Part shown: positions 1 through 12,105 of the stretch, piece by piece | Position numbering within the stretch: position 1 is the first letter of the stretch | How the letters are laid out: the number at the start of each line of letters is the position of its first letter | Source: Rostrohypoxylon terebratum | Lineage: Eukaryota; Ascomycota; Sordariomycetes; Xylariales; Hypoxylaceae | Reading direction: 5' to 3' | Length of the DNA: 64,000 nt | Assembly: GCA_022497145.1 (NCBI GenBank) | Contig: MU385917.1 | Coordinates: forward strand, 62,001-126,000 | Made by a program: the position numbers and the translations under genes | Notes under the pieces: generated by a model | Seen by the model: the letters and a program-made list of their open reading frames with translations, nothing else | What the model was told of the DNA's origin: nothing | Databases searched by the model: none

Positions 1-1681
1 GCCACAATATAGTCTGGGGCTTACGTTCCAAGTAAGCTACCTCTCCAGCCTTCGGCCGTTCTACATAAGGTTGATAGGAGTTTTCATTTATCTACCTACC
101 CACCTACCCCCTACCTATGTACCTGCCTACCGACTTGCAGAAAAAATACGTAGAATACAACAAACGGCCTTGATAGAAAAAATCCCAGAAATCATGGGGG
201 CTCTTATGCACGACATACATACCCGGTGTTGGAATTTAGGCATGGGAACCCGGTTTTCGACCAAGACACCGAGGTGGCGGAAACACTTGCACTGCCTCCA
301 CCAGCACGAACGCCATCAGACGCCCCCGAATGTGATTGTGTCTCAGCTGGCACACGGGCACTAGCTATGGTTGGCGGAGTTTTCACATGCACAGAACGGA
401 TGAATTCGTTACGTGGGGAAGGTTTGGATTCCAAGGTTGTGGCTTGCTGTCGCTCGTCTTTGCCCGGTCTCTTTGAAGACGAGGGGAGGCTGGGAACGTC
501 AAGCGAAGTTGAATTATAATTAATAGGGGCTTGCCAAGATGGTTATACAACACGTGACCTTGAACCTCACCCACGAGTAATAAGCTTGCCCAAAGTTACA
601 TATAAAGAAGCACATAATCACAGTCGTACATGGTTCGAAGAGGCGGGAAAAAAAGGCACATAGGAACAGTGATCGATCCAGATATGTTGTAGATAGTCGA
701 GACTGGTCTTCTATTTCGGGGGCTTATATATGGATATCAATTTGGGAATCTTGTCTCACCGGCCGGGCTTCGTCCCTCCCCACCTGATGACTGGATAGGG
801 GGGTAACCATTCCCACCGTCACCCTTTTCTTATCCCGTACGTATTTCGCGGTCCTTGCCGAGCCGGACCCGGTAAAGCTTATCTATCCCTGGCGGCACGC
901 TCCTCCGGTCGTACCTAAAGATCGCGGTTCAAGATCCCCAGGAAAAATACACCCGGTCCGCGATACCGTTGAGTGACCTAGCCCGCAGTGCTTCTTCCCT
1001 CTTCCCCGTCAACCCCCCAACCCTTGTTTTTTTGGTGCTTCGGATCCCGCCTCCTAGCTTCTCCCTATCCAGTCTGCTAGCAGACGATGTTCCAGTTCGG
1101 CTCACTCTTCTCCCCCTGTTGATTCCTCCTTCAACTCGAATCCATGTGTTTGTGAGGTTCGAAAAAAGGGCGCCGCCGATAAAAGGTGAAAAAATGGGAC
1201 AAAAGAAAAAGATCAAGTTACTTTGTATCGCATTGTGTAGAAGACGACGGCGCTTCAAAACTCTAACTTCTTGAGCAAGCAAGCAAGCAAAGAGAACATG
1301 CAAGATGTAGGGGGCAGATAACCCTCCACAGCGCAGTAAGACTGAAATGCATACTTGTGCTGATGCCTCGGTAATCCCTCCAGGTCATTACTCGCATATA
1401 TCGAATCGGCAAAAAAGGGAACCCTTCTTAAGGGTGCAGATGGAAGAATTTGTATTTATAGGCCGACCGATTTGAGACGGTCCATCGAGGACAGGGAAAT
1501 GAGGAAGGAGGACGAAGGGAGCATTCACGCGACCCATCTCGGTATATAAGATTAAACAGTACATATACACCAAACTTCGAAGATATTGTCACCAAACGCC
1601 CGCCGCTATGAGAACTACCTACACGTAGGTAGCGTTTCGGTTCGAGAGCCGTTCTCGGTACAACTGAATATTAATTGAAAG
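1..1681. other. Intergenic left edge, no supported gene
   Basis: Only short overlapping open frames on both strands occur here. None has a recognisable domain or a convincing splice structure. The stretch at 71-125 is rich in CTACC units, of the same family as the intergenic repeats found elsewhere in the window. It probably holds the 3' flank of the minus-strand phosphatase gene and promoter DNA of a gene outside the window. Confidence 0.5.
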
Positions 1682-3319
1682 TTAAAGAGTGACATCAAGA
1701 ACTAGGCTGACATCTTTGACGGTAGATTGGGCCAAGTCTTCGAGAACGGGTATCAAGTCTAATAATTCGTTGTCGTGCGCGTCCGAAAACCAACTGCTGA
1801 TCGGCACGGCGTGTTGGGGGTGGAAGATGTAAGATGTCGGCGAGTTGTCGATGATAATAGTGTCCTTTAGATCTCGGCCGACTTGGGACAAATCCTTGAC
1901 ATAGTTGCCTTGGTGGTTGTAACAGCTCTCGCGGAATAGTCGGTGGTGGACAACCTTGTGAATATCTAGTTGGTCTAATAACGGGTCGCCGTACTGCAGG
2001 ACTAGTCAGGTACTGCAAGGTGATATTGAGCGGATGAGCATTATGCATACCTTAGATACGGAAGCGGTGAAGACGACAACTTCATAAAGCTCGCCCACCC
2101 GCTTCATGAACTGGTCAACACCTGGTCGCTTGATGACATACACATTGTGAAAATTGCCTTCGATCTCGACCGGTATTGTGAAGTCAGCTTGGTGTAATAT
2201 CTGCGACGGTTAGTCCCACATTCTTCTTCTTTCTGAGCATTTTATCCGTGTATTTACCTTGAAGGAGCTGTGAACTAATGTCTCATCCAAATCTAATACG
2301 AGGCACTTCCTGCCCTTGAGGTGAGGCTCGACGGGAGGTAGGAGATACTTGGGCTGGCCTTGTTCCACGTCCACCGACGTGTCTTCTGGTGCAACGGGAG
2401 CAGTGTTGGCAATGGGTATCGGGCCAGGAGGAGGCGGGGGGACGGGTTTCGCGTATTGTTCGTCGGTTCCTGTACCTTGTTGCTTGGCAATATCGGTCTT
2501 GGCTGGTTCTCCATCCGCCATCTCAACATCACCGTCGACGTCCCTGCTGGAAGACCCTTCGGCGGCAACCTCCTCCGCTTCATGATCCTCTGCCACCGGA
2601 GGGTTCACCGTGATGCTAGGACCCGGAACGCCAACCAGGGTGGTCTGTTTTGATTCACTCTCTCGCTCACCGACAGTTGACTGATCGTGGGCGGTAGATG
2701 CCGAGGCTCTCTTCGCGGCTTTCGACACGTCCTGAGAACCAGCGCCGACCTGAGGCTGTGCCTCCTTCTCTTTCTCGTAAGTCTGAGACTTGCTGCCGGC
2801 GGTTTGTTCGGAAGGCGTTGTGGTTCGCCGACTAGATGTTAATGGCCGCTGGGGTATCTTGTCGAGTTTGTGGGAAGGAAGTGGATCCTCGCCACCTTCG
2901 AGAGCGTTGGCGTTAGTAGGAACAACGCAGCAGCCAAGAAGAGCCAGTAATCCGCCCTTTTTCCGCCTTTGAGGAGCCCCAGCCGGAGAATTTGGCTGAG
3001 ATGTACTAGGTGTAGTTGTGGGATTCGTGGCAGCCCCAGAATGATTACTGGATACACTACCGTTCCGACGCCGACCCAGCATGCTGTGTTTTGATTCCTT
3101 AGATTGGCCACCAATACTATCCCTCGGATCGTCAGCAGTTGTCCCGCTTAGCCCCGTTGTTGCCGGTGACGACTGTATCTTTTGCGACGATGATCTAGAT
3201 GGTACGTTCAAAAGACTACGGCCTTTTCTCGACACGGGACCATCTTCCGGCGAAATTGTCTCTTTTTCCCTCGAGCCTTCGTGCTCCACCTGTTGTTTCT
3301 CATCAGCGCCCTTGGACAT
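1682..3319 (-). CDS. PSR1/PSR2-like plasma-membrane phosphatase (FCP1/SCP-type HAD family)
   Basis: Three exons on the minus strand (2258..3319, 2051..2200, 1682..1993) join in frame to 507 residues; both introns are 57 nt with GT..AG ends. Residues 1-340 are Ser/Pro-rich and disordered, with a LLALLGCC segment near residue 125. Yeast Psr1/Psr2 have a comparable N-terminal Cys pair that is lipid-modified and anchors them at the plasma membrane. The catalytic DxDxT motif (DLDETLVHSSFK, residues 343-354) sits at the end of exon 1. The second HAD aspartate lies in IIIDNSPTSY in exon 3. In yeast this family acts with Whi2 in sodium and general stress responses. The start ATG at 3319 opens a long hydrophilic tail. 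The family call is strong; membrane anchoring is inferred from the CC motif. Confidence 0.9.
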
Positions 3320-4325
3320 TTTCTCAATTAGGCTTCGATGCTTGCGGGTGGTTGGGAACGGTACACTATCACTCTACCAGATTATATTAGCAATAGAAAA
3401 AAAATTAGGAAAAAAGACATGTGACTCTGTCGCAAGAGGACGAGAAGGCGAAAATGAATATGCTAGAAAGATCAAGCACTATCAAGCAAAGATGAAGAGG
3501 CTAGGTGATAGAAGGTCTCGACAGGATGGTTTCAGCGGCGCAAGGAACCACGCCGACCAATTGAAAGGAACGGCATTCACTAGCATTGGCAAGTACATAA
3601 GAAGAGAAAGAAAACATTCATGATAGAGAAAAAGACGTATCGGCTATCGCTCACCTCGGTGTTCAATGATGGTTCACCTTGGATAGCTACCCAACCCCTG
3701 ACGCAGCAATTGGTGGCCTTGGGTGGCCAAGTCGGTTTTGCGTCCGCGCGACTGCGACCCAAAAAAAGAGTCGGCTGGCTGATGCGGCTGAATCGGAGCG
3801 CAGATAGAAAATCCGACTTATTAAATAGCCGTAAGAAAATCGAAGGTGAGGAGGCGCGGAAGGCGACGCGACAGGAGGATGGATTGTCGAAGGTATTCGA
3901 GAGAGAGAAGACTACCTAGGTCCTAGGTAGAGAGAGAGAGCGCGTCGTAGTAGGAGGCGTGGAAAGCGTAGAGGCTTATTGTGATAATTCGGGGGGATGA
4001 GAAGTGGGTCAACTACCACTTGGGGTTTGTGACCTTGCGAAGAACGAAATGAGTTGAGCCTGGGTTGTCTGGGTTGTCTGTAGCTTGTCTGTAGCTTGTC
4101 CGGGTTGTCACCTGTAGACAGTGGACACTAGACACTAGACACTACTAGGTAATAGATTGAGCCTCGGGGGTACTTTTCGGGCGGCTGTATGGCTTTTGAC
4201 TTTTTTGGCTTTATGGCTTTATGGGTATCAGAACAAAATAACTCCAAATCCTGATGGGTGAAAAAAAAGAATAAAAATAAAAATCAATATGGCATAAGAT
4301 GCCCAAAATTTTCTGTCGGAAACCT

Positions 4326-4670
4326 AAAAAAGGAGGAAAAGGACAGAAGAGAGGAAGAAAAAAAAGAAGATGGATTGTAGAAGTTTACAATAAGGGTTGG
4401 CGACAGAGAGGAGAGATAGGTAGGTACCTGAAGGCAAGGTAGAGGAAGAAGAAAAAAAAAAAAAGAGAAGAGAGCTGGAGGTACAGGATGGAAGGTTAAT
4501 GCAGGTAATAGCCCTGGAGGTTAGCCTGGAAGACCTGGAAGGGTTGGAAGGGTAAGGTAGGTAATGAGTGAGTGGTAAGGTAAGGTATTGAAGGTAAGGT
4601 AAGGTACAAGTACAAACAGAGGCTGGCTAGAAAACGAAAAAGAGAGAAAAAAAAATTAAAGACCAGGAAC
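4326..4670 (+). repeat. Polypurine / GGTAAGG-rich low-complexity tract
   Basis: The plus strand is overwhelmingly A and G here, with runs such as GAAGAAGAAAAA and repeated GGTAAGGTA units near 4550-4615. It lies about 1 kb upstream of the minus-strand phosphatase gene, so it is polypyrimidine in that gene's sense. It could be promoter-proximal pyrimidine sequence or simple repeat expansion. The boundaries are approximate. Confidence 0.6.
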
Positions 4671-5620
4671 TGATAGGACTGACAAGGACTCTCTCAAGCT
4701 CACTGTTCCCTCTATTCGTGACGGATGGGTTTGTCTTGTTTCGCGGAGGCTGAAGAAAGTCTGGTGCTACTAGATGTACTATGTAAAGTCTGGAATCGCA
4801 AGCGAAATGATTTCCTACCATGTTGTAAGAAACTGGACCTGGACCACTTTGCGAGGGAGGGCACGGAGCATTTTTACCAGGGGTGTTGGGGGTGCAAAGC
4901 CGCTAGCGCGCCTGCTTAAATCACTGCGAAGGATCCCATGGATGCGACAGGGAGTACCTGCCCCAGTTGAACTGTTAGCCTTCCAGCGACAAAAAGCTGG
5001 GCGCTTTCATAGTGGACCCAGACCCGTACCAACCAACCAATAGGAGTAATTTATTGGGCTACAATGTCTCCAGTGTTACTTGCTCCGTATTATTATCAAT
5101 TACCAGCCAAGTACCTGGATTATCGCCGAAATAATATATGGGGAGACATAGGCACAATGAAATCTGTTAGCACAATTATGAGCTACCTCTCCTATCAGCT
5201 AACATAATCCATCCCGCTTTTGTACTTCCAGATCGTCAATCATTAGCTTCCATATACCCCTACCAGAGAGATTCCAACATAGCGCTCAAATATTGTAATT
5301 TCACAAAACTTCCCTAGACAGACTAGATTGATCACTTGTAGTGTAGTGTAATTAGTGCTAGATGGATCCTCTCTCTCATCGATCTCCAGGGCTGCCCCGA
5401 TTTCGTCGACAAGCACCAGCTAGCAACACATGGCAAGCTATATCCCGCTTCAGGACTCAGGACTAGGTATTCGAGGTCTTAGCAGCCCACAACGTGCTGT
5501 CACGTTTTTGCTTTTTGAAAATGACAGCGGAATAAGACACCAAGATACCATACCCAAGAGGCTTGATTGCTAACGAACCTGCATATAGATGTATTTATTT
5601 GTCATACGGTTGTACTATAT

Positions 5621-5697
5621 ACCTACTACCTACTACCTACTACCTACTACCTACTACCTGCTACCTACTACCTAGTACCTACTAGGTAGTACCTAGT
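5621..5697 (+). repeat. ACCTACT 7-bp tandem array, about 11 units
   Basis: Eleven consecutive 7-mers follow ACCTACT. Five are perfect at the left; then come variants ACCTGCT, ACCTAGT and AGGTAGT. The right end folds back on itself through CCTACTAGGTAG. The unit is related to the CCTAGGT palindromes scattered through intergenic DNA in this window. It is not a known telomere repeat. Confidence 0.8.
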
Positions 5698-7580
5698 AAT
5701 AGGCACTTAACCAATGTACTCCAGTATCTAACATGCAGGTTTGGTGTTACTTCGACACTCGACCTACTGAGTTCGGTACCTTGCGGCCGCAAACTTCCAC
5801 CGTACTACCTACCTTTCGAGATCTACGGAAGAACTAAGCCAAGAAAACCACCCGTCATAGCCATTTGCTGCATACAAGTACGTATGTACGTCCATGGATG
5901 GTGTTCCTAAGGAGGTACTAGGTATCTGCCTATAATCGAGCATACAGTGGATCCATCTACCTATTTAAATTTCAGATAATATCCGTAGGAGAGAGTGCGC
6001 ACAATTTTCAGCCATCACCGAGACGAATAAGCAATAAGAGAGTCAACTAGCGCATAAGTTTCTAATCGCCCATCTCATCTAGGTACATACGCAGTATACC
6101 CATGGATGCCAGTAGTGTATAGCGGGGGACCTTTCCGCTGCCGCTATAGCAGTGCCTTACCATGCATAAGCGGCAAGACAAGTTCACTGGAGCTGCTAGA
6201 GGTCGCATGGAACCCATACATACCTAGATAGTGGTAGCCTCTAGCATCTAAGAGACCAGGGTTACTAACTGTATCTTTCTTCCAAGAGCAAGATGGTTGA
6301 GAAGCACGAGGAGCATGAGGTGCCTACCTAAGTCAGGTAGGTACCTAGCTATGCAGCTACGCACTGCTCAATTCTAATTGGTCGTGTTGGCGCCCGTTGG
6401 AGTGATGGCCTAGAAGTGGAACTGCGGTGCGCCATTGGTACGTTTTTTTTAAGACATAGAGCATGGTTTGGTTCGCTCTAAAGGGACCAACCAGCTAATT
6501 GAACTGATTTCCTGATAATGTGTAACGATTAGCTACGAGCAGCATTAAGTGTGCGCCGGCGGCACATAATATGCTGTATTTCAATAGTACGACGTGAGGG
6601 GTGAGTGGGCGCCACTCTGAACATGCGATTCAAGGCCATCCATTCTATGCATGAGAATAGACGGTAAGATCTCCAGTTATTTTCGTTTCGTGAGATCCGT
6701 TCAGTCGGGTCGGGGGTCTTCATAATCGCCCAATATCTCTCTATATTCCAGACTCTTATTAGTAAATTGAATTATACTAGGTTAGATCTCTTTCTTACAT
6801 CTCAAAACGATCGTAGCAGCCTTAATAAGTTCTCCTCGACCATGCAGCTACGCAAGATCTAAAGCAAGAGGGAAAAAGGGGGGGGGTACTTATTAAAATG
6901 ACACTAAAATTCAATATCCCCAGACTTCCAACCAAGATTAACCTAATAACTCTTAGGCTTGTATTAGCCTTTAGGTTTGGTGCAAACACTCAAGCTCAAA
7001 TTTACATTAGTGTCAAGCCACAAGAGCCCCAAGAAGCCTCAACACGAGACACTAGACACGAGATACAAGGCACGTGAAACTGCAGATGATCGTGGGGAAA
7101 TGGTGGCTAATATTGACTAGCATCTGGGGCTTAGAAAGTATAATGATTTGAACCAATGACAGTTGTCCTTTAAACCATTAATACCTAGTACCCTTCATAG
7201 GATCCAACCTCGGATCATCACATGTTTCTGTCTCAGCTCCGTCGCTTTCAAATCGTCACCAATGACGGAGTTTCGAGCTATTATCCAATTCCCAGCTCAT
7301 CCACTTAACTTACCCAAGCATTTTCCCTCCGCCTCAATTATCTCCATTCAAAGAACATGCCGGTAACATCTGACTTTACACTAGATATCCAAACAACTTG
7401 ATTATCCATCTCTTCGTTCCACTTGTTCTAAATTCTAAAATTCTAGATTCTAATCTGTTGAGTCCTAAAATAACCTCGGAAGTTCCTAACGAGTCCCCTT
7501 AACAAGGTAAGTACTCGTTGTCAATGGCATTCGAAGTAGATTGTCCTTCGCAGGCAAGTCCTATTTAATGTCATGCCACG

Positions 7581-10116
7581 ATGGCGGTACAATCCACCCT
7601 TCGCCATTCGGCATCCGAAGACATCCTCGTCGCGTTTCTCGACAAATATACATCCTTAATACGAGATCGGCTACGAAAGACCTCTAAACGTACCAAACTT
7701 CTCGCCACCCTCGCTCTCGCCGCGTCCATAATACTCGGCGCAGAAGGCAGCCGGAGATGGTGGAAGCGAAGGGTGCAAGAAAAAGAACAAGGTCGGAAGC
7801 TTATGCGCACAAATTCTTGGTTGTTCAATAAGGATGGTTCGCGAACCATTTATGTTCCATACAAAGATGGGACGTCGAAGGTGGTAATTCACCGGACGAA
7901 ACCTCTCACCTTCGAGGCGCATCGCCGACTCTTTCTCAACCCACCCAAAGTCTCGGGACTTGGCGACGGTACCGTGCCCTCGGCGCAAACAAAACCAGGC
8001 CTAAACCTTGCCTTCCTACATCAATTCCTAAGCTTAATGAGCATCATGATACCTAGATGGACCAGTAAAGAAGCGGGGTTATTAGTTAGCCACGGCGCGT
8101 TCTTGATGCTTCGCACGTATCTTTCACTAGTAGTCGCACGTCTAGACGGTGAAATTGTTCGAGATTTAGTCGCAGGAAATGGAAGACTATTCCTCTGGGG
8201 TATAGTAAAGGTATGATACAAATTGGTAGCCAACCTAGATGTGAACTTGCTAACATACAATGTAAAGTGGTGTGGGCTAGGCGGCTTCGCCTCTTACACC
8301 AACTCTATGATTAAATTTTTGGAGTCAAAGGTGTCTATCGCCTTCAGGACTCGATTGACCAGATATATCCACGATCTATACCTGAACGACAATCTGAACT
8401 ACTATAAACTGTCGAATTTGGACGGCGGGGTAGGACAGGGAGCGGACCAATTCATAACTCAAGATCTGACTCTCTTCTGTGCCTCCGCCGCTAATCTTTA
8501 CTCCTCCCTAGGGAAGCCGTTCGTTGATCTTTGCGTGTTCAATTATCAATTATACCGCTCTCTCGGTCCCCTGGCCTTAACTGGGCTGATGAGCAACTAT
8601 TTCTTGACAGCAAGCATTTTGCGAAAGATGTCACCACCTTTCGGCAAGCTAAAGGCAGTTGAGGGACGCAAGGAGGGAGATTTCAGAAGTCTTCATGCTC
8701 GCTTAATAGCGAACGCCGAGGAGGTGGCTTTCTATGGTGGCGCTGAAATGGAAAAGACTTTTTTGAACAAAGAGTTCAAATCTCTCAAGAGTTGGATGGA
8801 AGGAATTTACTTGCTCAAAATCCGCTACAATATTCTTGAAGATTTCATCTTGAAGTACAGTTGGAGTGCTTACGGTTACCTCCTGTCATCCCTACCGGTT
8901 TTCCTTCCGGCTTGGGGTGGCCTAGGTGGTGCGATGGAAATGATTGAGAGCGCCGAGAGAGGTGGCCGGGAACGTAACCGTATGAAGGACTTTATTACTA
9001 ACAAACGGCTCATGCTTTCTCTAGCGGATGCTGGCGGGCGCATGATGTATTCGATCAAGGATCTCTCCGAATTGGCGGGTTACACAAGCCGTGTCTACAC
9101 ACTTATTTCGACTCTACATCGCGTCCATGCTAACGCCTATTTCCCGCGACCAAGTGGCAACGAACTATACTCGCTCTCTGATGTCCAGGGGACTATCCAA
9201 AAAGGTTTCGATGGCGTACGATTCGAGCACGTGCCCATTGTCGCGCCCGGGTTATGGCCCCAGGGCGGCGAAGAATTGCTAGATTCACTCTCCATGATCG
9301 TTCGCCGAGGAGAGCATCTGTTAATTTCAGGACCTAATGGTGTTGGAAAGAGCGCTATCGCGCGAGTACTAGCCGGGCTTTGGCCAGTCTACCGTGGCCT
9401 AGTGAGTCGTCCCAAGTCGATCGGTGAAGACGGAATCATGTTTTTGCCTCAAAGACCGTACTTGAGCGTTGGAACACTACGTGACCAAGTCATCTATCCG
9501 GATGGTGAGGTAGACATGCGTCTCAAGCGCAAGAACGAAGACGAGCTAAAGCGAATCCTCGATGCAGCTAAGCTTGGCTACCTACCTGACCGGGAAGGCG
9601 GATGGGATACCCGAAAGGAGTGGAAAGATGTGTTGAGCGGTGGTGAAAAGCAGAGGGTCGGCATTGCGCGCTTGCTTTACCACGAGCCTCAGTATGCTGT
9701 CATCGATGAGGGCACAAGCGCTGTCTCCAGTGATGTCGAGGGTCTCTTATACGAGACATGCAAAGAAAGGGGCATCAGTAAGTCATATGACATCCAAATC
9801 ATTCGCTCTTCGCTAACAAACGACAGCTTTAATCACTATCTCGACACGCGCTTCCCTTAAGAAATACCACACCTTCAACCTAAGCCTCGGCGGCGGTGAT
9901 AATGGTGACGAGTGGGCGTTCGAGCGCATCGGAACCGAAAGGGAGAAGTTGCAGGTCGAGAAGGAGTTGCAGGAACTCCACGAGCGACTTGCCCAGGTCG
10001 AGCAATGGAAGCAGCGCCGCGAGGAAATCGAGAGGGAACTAGCCCAGGTTTGGGTGGAAGGTGACGCTACCTTGGAACCGCCTTCTTACGTGGACGCCGT
10101 TGAGACTCAGGAGTGA
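7581..10116 (+). CDS. Peroxisomal long-chain fatty-acyl ABC half-transporter (ABCD/PXA family)
   Basis: Three exons (7581..8210, 8268..9777, 9827..10116) join to 809 residues, the usual size for yeast Pxa1/Pxa2. The 57-nt and 49-nt introns have CTAAC branch sites. The membrane domain spans roughly residues 60-420 and carries the ABCD EAA-like loop (NAEEVAFYGG). The nucleotide-binding domain shows Walker A GPNGVGKS near residue 565, signature LSGGEKQR near 666 and Walker B YAVIDEG near 686. The C-terminus is a charged coiled-coil-like tail of about 60 residues. The family imports very-long-chain acyl-CoAs into peroxisomes for beta-oxidation as a heterodimer. The partner half is not in this window. 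Whether this is the Pxa1 or Pxa2 orthologue cannot be settled by eye. Confidence 0.93.
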
Positions 10117-10562
10117 AAGTCAAGGAAGCTCTAGCACGGCTACGGCTTGAGTGTACTACTGCCGTGTATGAATACTATGTAGACAAGGAAATCATAGCAT
10201 TTTGAGTGGTGTTTCCGTCATTAATATATTTGGTGGTATTATGAAGGCTACGAACGAACAGTATATCTAAATGAAGGTTCTGCCCCAACGTGTCTGTAAA
10301 CAAGGACAGGCTTCAGGGGCAATATTGATTTGCCATTTCATTCTGACTGAAGGATGAAGTTGTCTAAGAGTGAGACACTAGCATGTTATATATGAGTGTT
10401 CACAATGAATTATTTGATACTTTAGCTTCATGTTGGGTTGAAGTTCGTTTCATCTAGAGGGCTACGTCATCTCTGTCTCTCGTCGCTGATGTTCCAATAA
10501 CATGACTATATCTATAAATACCTCCCATGTAACTCTAGGTATATTCATTCAATTGCAACCTT

Positions 10563-11255
10563 ATGAATAAGCCTTGTAAAATGTATTTCTCAGCTACGAT
10601 CAATGTCGCGTTGTTGCTCTCTATTGGTAACATCTTAGTATGTGCTAGTGGAACTGACTTAGAGCATTCCTCCGGAGTTACTAATGGAAACATGGTTGAA
10701 GAAACTGTGTACTTGAACTCTCTTCAAACTATCGACGGATACTATGATAGCATGGCTCAACCATCTTCGGCCATCCCGACACCAAGTGCACATGAAATTA
10801 CTCACCCAAATCTAGTATTTCAATGTAGGCCACATCTGGGGGATAAGTATCGTTATGAAAAGAGCCGGGTAGAAGACCTCCTTCCCAAACTTCCTGGATC
10901 TTTATATTTAGAGGGTAATAAGGCTCCAGTCTATCCGCACCATTTCATGAATAATGAGAGCTTTGCATGGCCATTAAACACAATCAATTGCACCAATGCG
11001 GGAGAGTTAAGGCTGGAGATACCTGTGGGCGATGGTCCAACGTACAGCTGGGACTGGGAGCGTCACTCGAGCTCCGTTCGGGCTCTAGAAGGCAGGCCCC
11101 AAAACAGACATAATAGTCCTGAGCCAACAGCTGGACCGGTTAGAATTGTCTACGTTTATAATGCCGAAGGTGATAATTTACTATGCGGCATGATCATCCA
11201 CAAGGAGCACGATCGAAGGAAGTTTGATAATTGCTCTCTGATAGAAGGTCATTGA
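10563..11255 (+). CDS. Small secreted protein of unknown function
   Basis: Single exon of 230 residues. Translation may start at residue 1 or at Met7. Either way a hydrophobic signal-peptide core (VALLLSIGNILVC) precedes a hydrophilic mature chain with six cysteines and two NxS/T glycosylation sites (NES, NCT). No domain is recognised. The protein has a central Pro/Glu-rich loop and ends in a basic, Cys-containing tail. A TATAAATA-like box lies at about 10513-10520, 45 bp upstream. Small secreted single-exon proteins of this sort are often lineage-specific in fungi; some are effectors, but nothing here shows that. The gene call is likely; function is unknown. Confidence 0.65.
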   Translation: MNKPCKMYFSATINVALLLSIGNILVCASGTDLEHSSGVTNGNMVEETVYLNSLQTIDGYYDSMAQPSSAIPTPSAHEITHPNLVFQCRPHLGDKYRYEKSRVEDLLPKLPGSLYLEGNKAPVYPHHFMNNESFAWPLNTINCTNAGELRLEIPVGDGPTYSWDWERHSSSVRALEGRPQNRHNSPEPTAGPVRIVYVYNAEGDNLLCGMIIHKEHDRRKFDNCSLIEGH

Positions 11256-12105
11256 TGAACCGTCACTGTAAATAGTTCAGGATGATAGAACGAATGCCTG
11301 GTTATATACCATGTAGTACTTAGGATCGTGATTCCGAAATGGGTTTCCTGGAATTTCAACGTATCCCCTAACATCACCATGTACTCGGTTACCTGAAATC
11401 CATAAAGTCCCAGTGGAGGCCTAGGGCAGCTCCAGATAAGATTTTTTTTCCTTATAACTTTTATTGTAAATAATCTTATATATCTTAAAAGGTATTATAA
11501 ATTTCCATATTCATAATAGTACTTTAATTGCTAAAATTGATGCTTATTGTATTCTACTTGTATGTTAAATCACCTTAGGTTAATGTTAACTTTTTTCTCC
11601 TATAAGCTTAATGCCTTTTAGATGTAGCTTATGGCAACTACAATATCACACGTCTGCCTTTTGAAGGTAGGTTTTCCGTTGAACCATACCCCCAGCTATT
11701 TTTAACCGCGGGTTGTTGCTTGTTCCTTTCCGGCCCTGAGGCCGGTTGGATACTGAAATACCCGTTGTTACTCAAGACGTTTCTATGTATATACTACGGC
11801 ATGAACATGTCTAGATTATGCCTGAAGCAACGTTCAATTATTTGGACAATAGGTATTGCTGATTGATCCTGTTGTACCTAGGTACTTTAACGAGCGTTCT
11901 GAGCTTGTGGCAGGATTGAAAAAGAGCGGTTGCAACCTTACGCCTAAGAAAACTATCTGTCCAGGTCAACTGGATCCCGATTCCCACATAAACCTCGCAT
12001 ATCTCCGCTTCTGCTCAACATCTGGATCGTGAAGTGTCAATCTATAGATTCCCCTTTCGTTACAACTGTGAATACATAGGTTATGATTCATTGTTTGGCG
12101 TGTAC
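11256..12105. other. AT-rich intergenic stretch
   Basis: Between the secreted-protein gene and the convergent minus-strand membrane gene. Positions 11440-11640 are markedly AT-rich (TATATATCTT-type sequence) compared with flanking DNA. No coding frame, terminal inverted repeat or transposase fragment is visible. It may be an old relic mutated toward AT, but there is no positive sign of one. Confidence 0.45.

Larger units (their letters stand above)
3320..7580. other. Long intergenic spacer, repeat-rich
   Basis: About 4.3 kb separate the phosphatase start from the ABC transporter start, and the two genes are transcribed divergently. The first kilobase is presumably promoter and leader of the phosphatase. 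The rest holds GA-rich tracts, ACCTACT arrays and scattered CCTAGGT palindromes. Open frames here are short, overlap each other and have no recognisable content. I see no gene. Confidence 0.55.

Noticed and set aside
890..945. GCGGTTCAAGATCC, similar to a TPsiC arm
   Set aside because: No cloverleaf could be drawn upstream; treated as chance.
3081..3623. 180-codon plus-strand frame overlapping the start of the PSR1-like gene
   Set aside because: It is antisense to the phosphatase exon and has no recognisable content; the overlapping minus-strand frame has clear family motifs.
11440..11640. AT-rich block as a possible RIP-mutated transposon
   Set aside because: No terminal repeats, no transposase or reverse-transcriptase remnants in any frame; AT bias alone is not enough.
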